Shown here piece after piece: positions 40,303-44,183 of a stretch of 44,183 bases of DNA. Location of the stretch: assembly GCF_023283535.1 (NCBI RefSeq), contig NZ_JAKILT010000047.1:1-44183 (forward strand), written 5' to 3'. A program made the position numbers and the translations under genes. The DNA is from Shewanella sairae (GTDB taxonomy: Bacteria; Pseudomonadota; Gammaproteobacteria; Enterobacterales; Shewanellaceae). A model generated the notes under the pieces. That model was not told the DNA's origin. It did no database searches and saw only the letters and a program-made list of their open reading frames with translations. The first letter of the stretch is position 1. Every line of letters starts with the position of its first letter.

Positions 40303-40710
40303 ATGAAAACGACAACATTCACTACACCACAAAATACCGCTTTGCTCATTGGCAGAGTATGGATAGTCGCGCTATTTATGATCTCTGGATTAGGCAAAAT
40401 TAGTGGCGTTGAAGCGACTCAAGGCTACATGGCTGCAATGGGAATGCCAACCAGCTTAATATGGCCCGCTATTACACTAGAGGTTGGAGGCTCACTTGCC
40501 GTGTTGTTGGGATTTTTTACTCGCCCATTAGCCTTGCTATTTGCGATTTACTCAGTGATATCAGCATTGGTATTTCACGCTAATTTTGATGATCAAATGC
40601 AAGCCATTAACTTTTGGAAAAATATCTCTATCGCTGCAGGATTCATTTTCCTTTGGGTGAGTGGACCTGGACGTTACAGCCTTGAGGCTTGGTTAGCCGA
40701 TAGAAAGTAA
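40303..40710 (+). CDS. DoxX family inner-membrane protein
   Basis: A 135-residue protein with four predicted transmembrane helices. It opens with LIGRVWIVALFMISGLGKIS, the conserved R..(L)...F...G..K signature of DoxX, then GYMAAMGMP, and P(A)ITLEVGGSLAVLLGFFTRP. The third and fourth helices are LLFAIYSVISALVFHANF and NISIAAGFIFLWVSGPGRYS. DoxX proteins are linked to thiol or electrophile and oxidative stress in several bacteria; the mechanism is not settled. The ATG at 40303 begins MKTTTFTTP with a GGAAAA site upstream; the frame extends upstream 19 codons without similarity. It lies between the two NTF2-like paralogues on the same strand. Confidence 0.87.
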   Translation: MKTTTFTTPQNTALLIGRVWIVALFMISGLGKISGVEATQGYMAAMGMPTSLIWPAITLEVGGSLAVLLGFFTRPLALLFAIYSVISALVFHANFDDQMQAINFWKNISIAAGFIFLWVSGPGRYSLEAWLADRK

Positions 40711-40763
40711 ATATACATCGCGCTGTTAGCTAAGTTCACGTTACTAAAAATAAAGGTAAAATT

Positions 40764-41246
40764 ATGTTCCCCATGTTTAGTCCATTTATGAAATTTATAC
40801 TGCTGTTATTTGTCTCGATCTTTATCAGCAGTGCGAGTGCTGCAACTGCCAATAATGAGGCTGGTGGAGACTATATACAGATAACTCAGTTGGTTAAAGA
40901 GTACCAACAAGCACTCAATGATGGTAACGGCGCAGTAGTAAGAGAGTTGTATACTTCCGATGGTTCGTTTGTGGGGCAAGGCTTTCCTACCGCGCAAGGT
41001 AGTGATGAGATTGTCGCTTTATATACAGACTTTTTGTCAAAACTAGATTTTAATATTCAGTTCGATATAAAAGAGCTGAAATTGGGAGAAGAGTACGGAT
41101 TTTTACGCACTGCATCTCATGGCACTATCGTTCCTAAGGGAGTAACACCTTCGAAGCAAGAGGGTAATCGTGAAGTCTTTTTACTCAAGAAGGTTGCTGG
41201 TCATTGGAAGTTCTACTATTACATCTTTAATGCCGAGGTAAAGTGA
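40764..41246 (+). CDS. Exported NTF2-like (SnoaL/DUF4440-type) protein
   Basis: A 160-residue paralogue of the protein at 39829-40209, with an added N-terminal signal peptide (MKFILLLFVSIFISSASAAT, cut near ASA|AT). ATG 40764 gives MFPMFSPFMKF; an internal ATG at residue 9 is a possible alternative, but AAAGGT lies well placed before 40764. The mature domain has YQQALNDGNGAVVRELYTSD, GSFVGQGFPTAQG, IVPKGVTP, EGNREVFLLKKVAGHWK and YIFNAEVK. The pair suggests one cytoplasmic and one periplasmic version of the same activity on either side of a DoxX membrane protein. Function is unknown. A long terminator follows. Confidence 0.85.
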   Translation: MFPMFSPFMKFILLLFVSIFISSASAATANNEAGGDYIQITQLVKEYQQALNDGNGAVVRELYTSDGSFVGQGFPTAQGSDEIVALYTDFLSKLDFNIQFDIKELKLGEEYGFLRTASHGTIVPKGVTPSKQEGNREVFLLKKVAGHWKFYYYIFNAEVK

Positions 41247-41259
41247 ATCTAATCAATCT

Positions 41260-41302
41260 GTCAAAATAGCCTCTAAGGTAATCCCTTAGAGGCTATTTTG
41301 AC
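41260..41302. terminator. Bidirectional terminator, 19-bp perfect stem
   Basis: GTCAAAATAGCCTCTAAGG (41260-41278) and its exact reverse complement (41284-41302) enclose TAATC. A-tracts and T-tracts on both sides let it end both the NTF2/DoxX cluster and the convergent LysR gene. Confidence 0.92.
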
Positions 41303-41330
41303 TATAGGGTCACTCGCCTTTTTCTAAGCT

Positions 41331-42233
41331 TCACTTATCCAATAGATTGAAAAGCGAATCGTCTTGACTGTGTTTCGCACAAAATTCGATACAGAAATCG
41401 ATATAAGTTTTGGCAATGTTCGATAAGTATTTACGAGACGGATAAAGTAGGTGCAGATCAAACGGTGGCAAAGGGTATTCAGCTAGCAACTCCACTAACT
41501 CACCACTCTTGATAAATTTATTGACCATTGTCGGTGGTAACTCACTGATCATGCGCCCTTTACGAACCATCGCTAAAATAGGAGCATAATCATTACAGGC
41601 AAACTGTGGTGTAATAGTTATTTTTTTATCTCCCAAATGCCAATAATCGTCACCAAGACGATTTACGAATGCGGCCAATGGTAAATCAGTTAGATCATCA
41701 GGTGTCTTTGGTGTTGAATGCTGCTGTAAAAATTCAGGGCTAGCCACAAGCACATGTCGATAACTACCTAATTTACGGGCTACTGCGAGTTGATGCTTTA
41801 GCTCGCCAACTCTTAATACCACATCAATTCCATCTTCTACAAAATCAATCCTACGCGTGGTGCAAATAACCTCTAACTTTACTTTAGGGTACCTTTGATA
41901 GAACTCATCAATGAGCTGCTCCCAAGCATTCACATTCGGGGGAATGGAGATCCGCAGTGTTCCTGATAGATTGTCTTGGCTCTCTTGCATTGCAACGTGC
42001 CCAGCGGCTATCTCCTCAAAACCACGAGATGCAAAAAGGTAGAGAGTTTTACCTGCATCGGTGAGATCTAAACTGCGTGTTGAGCGCTCCAGTAATCGCT
42101 GATCTAATTGCGACTCTAACTCACTGATACGACGGCTAATGGTTGATACGGGTGTGTGTACCTTTCTCGAAGCGGCAGAGAAACTACCTTGCTGAACGAC
42201 ATGAACAAATAATTGTAGTGAGTTTAAATCCAT
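41331..42233 (-). CDS. LysR-family transcriptional regulator
   Basis: A 300-residue LysR-type regulator of the common CrgA/AaeR-like subgroup. The HTH is in FVHVVQQGSFSAASRKVHTP followed by VSTISRRISELESQLDQRLL and ERSTRSLDLTDAG. The effector domain contains LRISIPPNVNAWEQLIDEF and DVVLRVGEL. ATG 42233 has AGGGGT upstream. It is divergent from the oxidoreductase gene, 207 nt away, the usual arrangement for a regulator and its target. A palindrome in that gap (42329-42342) is repeated exactly upstream of the NTF2/DoxX cluster, so it may control both. The effector is unknown; an electrophile or quinone would fit. Confidence 0.9.
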   Translation of the reverse strand: MDLNSLQLFVHVVQQGSFSAASRKVHTPVSTISRRISELESQLDQRLLERSTRSLDLTDAGKTLYLFASRGFEEIAAGHVAMQESQDNLSGTLRISIPPNVNAWEQLIDEFYQRYPKVKLEVICTTRRIDFVEDGIDVVLRVGELKHQLAVARKLGSYRHVLVASPEFLQQHSTPKTPDDLTDLPLAAFVNRLGDDYWHLGDKKITITPQFACNDYAPILAMVRKGRMISELPPTMVNKFIKSGELVELLAEYPLPPFDLHLLYPSRKYLSNIAKTYIDFCIEFCAKHSQDDSLFNLLDK

Positions 42234-42328
42234 ATGTTACCCCTGCTAATTTAGCCGCAGAATTTGGTGATAAGCGATTGATATTATCCTTTGAATATAG
42301 GTTAGTTTTCGTAGTATTACACTCACTA

Positions 42329-42342
42329 TTCCAAATATGGAA
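42329..42342. promoter_or_regulatory. Candidate LysR operator upstream of the oxidoreductase gene
   Basis: TTCCAAATATGGAA, identical to 39641-39654, with CTAATCA 22 nt further on as in the first site. It lies 99 nt before the oxidoreductase ATG and 96 nt from the LysR start. Confidence 0.65.
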
Positions 42343-42440
42343 AGATGGTTCTCATATTCATGGACTAATCAGCCCACTAATACTCGATTATTATTCTTCC
42401 CGTTCTCAACAATTACCAATTAACGATTAGGAATATAATC

Positions 42441-43424
42441 ATGAAAGCAATCGTAGCGTTACAACCTGGCAATGCAGATGCATTAGAACTTCGCGATATT
42501 GAGGAACATCAAGTTCAAGAGGGAGAAGTAAAAATTAGAGTGAAAGCATTTGGTCTCAATAAAGCCGAAAGTTATTACCGCAGCGGAAACTACGGCACTT
42601 TTGTTGCCAATCAAGCGTTAGGTATTGAAGCCGCGGGCGAGATAGTTGAAGACCCAAGTGGTGAATTTAAATTCGGCCAAAAAGTGGTGACAGCAATGGG
42701 CGGCATGATGTTTACACGTCACGGTAGTTACGCTGAATATGTGACGGTACAACGAGATAATGTTGTCGCTATAGAAAGTCAACTTTCATTTGAAGCATTA
42801 GCCGCATTACCAGAGTTATATTTAACTGCTTGGGGGGCACTTGATGGCAACTTAAAAATCGAAGCAGGACAAACCCTATTGATACGAGGTGCAACATCAG
42901 CGCTAGGTATGGCAGCATTGACTTACGCCAAAGCTAGAGGGCTGACGGTGTTAGCAACAACGAGGCAAACTAGCAGTGTTGATAGGCTTAAAGCACTGGG
43001 GGCCGAACATGTATTTATTGACGATGGTGAGGTCGCAAAGCAGGTACGTGAACTTTATCCTGATGGAGTCGATAACGCACTAGAAATTGTCGGTGCGGCG
43101 ACAGTGACAGACACGATGCAAGCCATTCGTTTATGGGGCCAAGTGGTTGTTGTTGGCTTGTTAGGCGGCGCGCCAGTATTAAGCAGCTTCAATTTAATGG
43201 GTGACCTCCCCAATACGGTTAAACTTAGTTTTTTTGCCAGCGGTTTACTAGGAAGTGATGCTCTACCGTTGCATGAATCGCCAATTAATTGGATTGCCGA
43301 ACAAGTTGAAAGTGGCACAATGCCAAGCATCGTTAGTAAGGTGTTTAACTTCGATGAAATCCAAGCTGCTCATCGTTTACTTGATAGCAATACTGCATTA
43401 GGTAAAATTGTGGTAAAAGTATAA
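42441..43424 (+). CDS. NAD(P)-dependent quinone oxidoreductase-like MDR protein
   Basis: A 327-residue medium-chain dehydrogenase/reductase of the zinc-free quinone oxidoreductase type. The N-terminal GroES-like domain has VKIRVKAFGLNKAESYYRSG and LGIEAAGEIVEDPSGEFKFG. The Rossmann domain uses LLIRGATSALGMAALTYAKA (about residues 146-165), the GAxSxxG form of the nucleotide site, then TRQTSSVDRLKALGAEHVF. The cysteine and histidine ligands of zinc alcohol dehydrogenases are absent at the expected places. It probably reduces a quinone, enone or similar carbonyl with NADPH; the substrate is unknown. TAGGAA precedes the ATG. It is divergent from the LysR gene and likely its target. Confidence 0.88.
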   Translation: MKAIVALQPGNADALELRDIEEHQVQEGEVKIRVKAFGLNKAESYYRSGNYGTFVANQALGIEAAGEIVEDPSGEFKFGQKVVTAMGGMMFTRHGSYAEYVTVQRDNVVAIESQLSFEALAALPELYLTAWGALDGNLKIEAGQTLLIRGATSALGMAALTYAKARGLTVLATTRQTSSVDRLKALGAEHVFIDDGEVAKQVRELYPDGVDNALEIVGAATVTDTMQAIRLWGQVVVVGLLGGAPVLSSFNLMGDLPNTVKLSFFASGLLGSDALPLHESPINWIAEQVESGTMPSIVSKVFNFDEIQAAHRLLDSNTALGKIVVKV

Positions 43425-43464
43425 CTCCACTCGCTTATGCGAGGACGTTCATGCAGCCTCTACA

Positions 43465-43487
43465 GCTCCTGTATTTATTGCAGGAGC
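43465..43487. terminator. Possible weak terminator in convergent gap
   Basis: GCTCCTG (43465-43471) and CAGGAGC (43481-43487) form a 7-bp stem with a 9-nt loop, between the oxidoreductase gene and the convergent TetR remnant. No good T-tract follows, so it is a weak candidate. Confidence 0.4.
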
Positions 43488-43565
43488 AATTTACCTATCA
43501 AAAGAAAAATAGCTATTTTCTAATCAGTGAGGTCAGCTTCTTTTATCATTCGGTATTAACTTATA

Positions 43566-44105
43566 TTACTTTTTACGGATCGACTTCTCTAATAGAGAAA
43601 AAAGCTGAGTAAACTCTTCTTCTATAGATTCAGACTTCCAATCTAATGCATGAAGAGGATGGTGGTAACGAACTGTACCAAAAAATAGACAACGAGCGAT
43701 GACTGTACAATCATTAATTTCAAAGCAACCTTCGTCTACTCCATCCTTCAAAATACCTTCAATCTGACTTAATAAAAAAAGAACATGCTTCGATTTAACA
43801 TGCTCAGGAGTTTCTCTTGCCAGGTGTAAATATGATTCAAAAAGTTCTGGGTCACCATTGAAAATACTTCGTTTTATTTTCGTCAACATTTGAAACCATT
43901 CACGCAGTTTTAAATCTGCACTCTCTTGTTTACTTATAATAGTGGTTAACGGTGCTGTTACCTGCGCTAACCACCTAAGAGTAATTGCTTCATGTAGCTC
44001 AGCTTTAGTCGAAAAATGTCGATAAACCGTTCCGTGACTTACGTTAAGGGCACGTGCAACATCAATAACCGTCGTTTTCTTTGGTCCAAACTTTTGTAGT
44101 GGCAT
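43566..44105 (-). pseudogene. TetR-family regulator, N-terminus removed by IS insertion
   Basis: A TetR-type repressor gene whose host-derived sequence begins at about 44094. The helix-turn-helix is present as KKTTVIDVARALNVSHGTVY followed by RHFSTKAELHEAI. The C-terminal ligand domain continues to SLLEKSIRKK. TetR proteins normally have about 20-25 more residues, an alpha-1 helix, before KFGPKKTTV. Here the frame instead runs into the left end of an IS3-family element (TGTAGTGG at 44095-44102) and could start at ATG 44105 or 44165 inside the IS. The promoter and start are lost. A short chimeric protein could still be made, but DNA binding is doubtful. It would have regulated a neighbour, possibly the convergent oxidoreductase gene. 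Confidence 0.75.
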
Positions 44106-44183
44106 AGTGAATTTGGACACCAAGATGTAAGGGGTATAATCCCCATCTAAACACAAGGTGAACAAATGACCCGTAAATCAAAA
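44095..44183 (+). mobile_element. IS3-family insertion sequence, left end (partial)
   Basis: The element begins TGTAGTGG at 44095 and has TTTGGACACC at 44112-44121, matching the opposite end seen at 1-89 in 8 of the first 8 bases and in the GGACAC block. A transposase gene starts inside at 44166 and runs off the window. The insertion cuts the TetR gene. Orientation is the same as that of the copy at the left edge. Confidence 0.75.
44166..44183 (+). CDS. IS3-family transposase OrfA, first six codons
   Basis: ATG at 44166 with AAGGTGA upstream gives MTRKSK before the window ends. This fits the usual start of IS3-family OrfA proteins, where a basic RKSKR..(Y)(T/S)EEFK segment comes first. Only position within the IS and these six residues support the call. 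Confidence 0.5.

Noticed and set aside
1..44183. The whole PUFA locus as cargo of a composite IS3 transposon
   Set aside because: 44 kb of ordinary Shewanella housekeeping genes (truC, syd, queF) lies between the IS ends, each insertion appears independent, and the equal 89-nt overlaps point to assembly ends.
1..44183. tRNA, rRNA, CRISPR or phage structural genes
   Set aside because: I looked for tRNA-like cloverleaf text, rRNA segments, short direct repeats and phage proteins and saw none.

Overview
This window looks like chromosomal DNA of a marine gammaproteobacterium, almost certainly Shewanella. The evidence is a complete pfa (EPA-type omega-3 polyunsaturated fatty acid synthase) locus, pfaE / pfaR-pfaA-pfaB-pfaC-pfaD, surrounded by typical Shewanella housekeeping genes (truC-yqcC, syd, queF, DUF3549/DUF3301, DUF3192, DUF2789). 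All calls come from reading the sequence; no database search was run.

Layout. Positions 1-89 are the right end of an IS3-family element (last 26 codons of its transposase). 242-1445 holds truC and yqcC on the minus strand. 1570-2975 holds two overlapping DUF genes on the plus strand. 3046-4200, with no long ORF, appears to encode two tandem minus-strand CsrB/CsrC-type small RNAs. Each is packed with GGA motifs, ends in a GC-rich terminator hairpin and has a GacA/UvrY-type palindrome upstream; a remnant of an MFS transporter lies between the second RNA and its palindrome. 4229-9208 carries small conserved genes (Mpo1-like, GNAT, DUF2789, DUF3192 lipoprotein, a coiled-coil/Zn-ribbon pair, syd, queF) and a 266-bp MITE-like element. 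9313-12466 is a LysR regulator divergent from a periplasmic alkyl sulfatase.

12529-36611 is the PUFA locus. pfaE (phosphopantetheinyl transferase, TTG start) lies on the minus strand. A TonB-dependent receptor sits between it and the regulator pfaR. pfaR, pfaA, pfaB and pfaC are joined by 1-nt stop/start overlaps. pfaD follows after a 197-nt gap that contains a nested terminator-like hairpin. PfaE would activate the six tandem ACPs of PfaA. PfaA (KS-MAT-6xACP-KR-DH-like), PfaB (acyltransferase), PfaC (KS-CLF-DH-DH) and PfaD (enoyl reductase) would then build the polyunsaturated chain.

Downstream are a CHASE4-GGDEF diguanylate cyclase whose first transmembrane segment lies upstream of any ATG/GTG/TTG codon, a small Zn-ribbon protein, a 770-bp non-coding stretch with several hairpins, and an accessory module. 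That module is an NTF2-like/DoxX/NTF2-like cluster, a LysR gene and a divergent quinone-oxidoreductase-like gene. An identical 14-bp imperfect palindrome lies upstream of both the NTF2/DoxX cluster and the oxidoreductase, suggesting one LysR regulon. The window ends with a TetR gene cut by the left end of an IS3-family element. The IS sequence at each edge is exactly 89 nt long, which suggests a draft contig broken at two copies of one IS.
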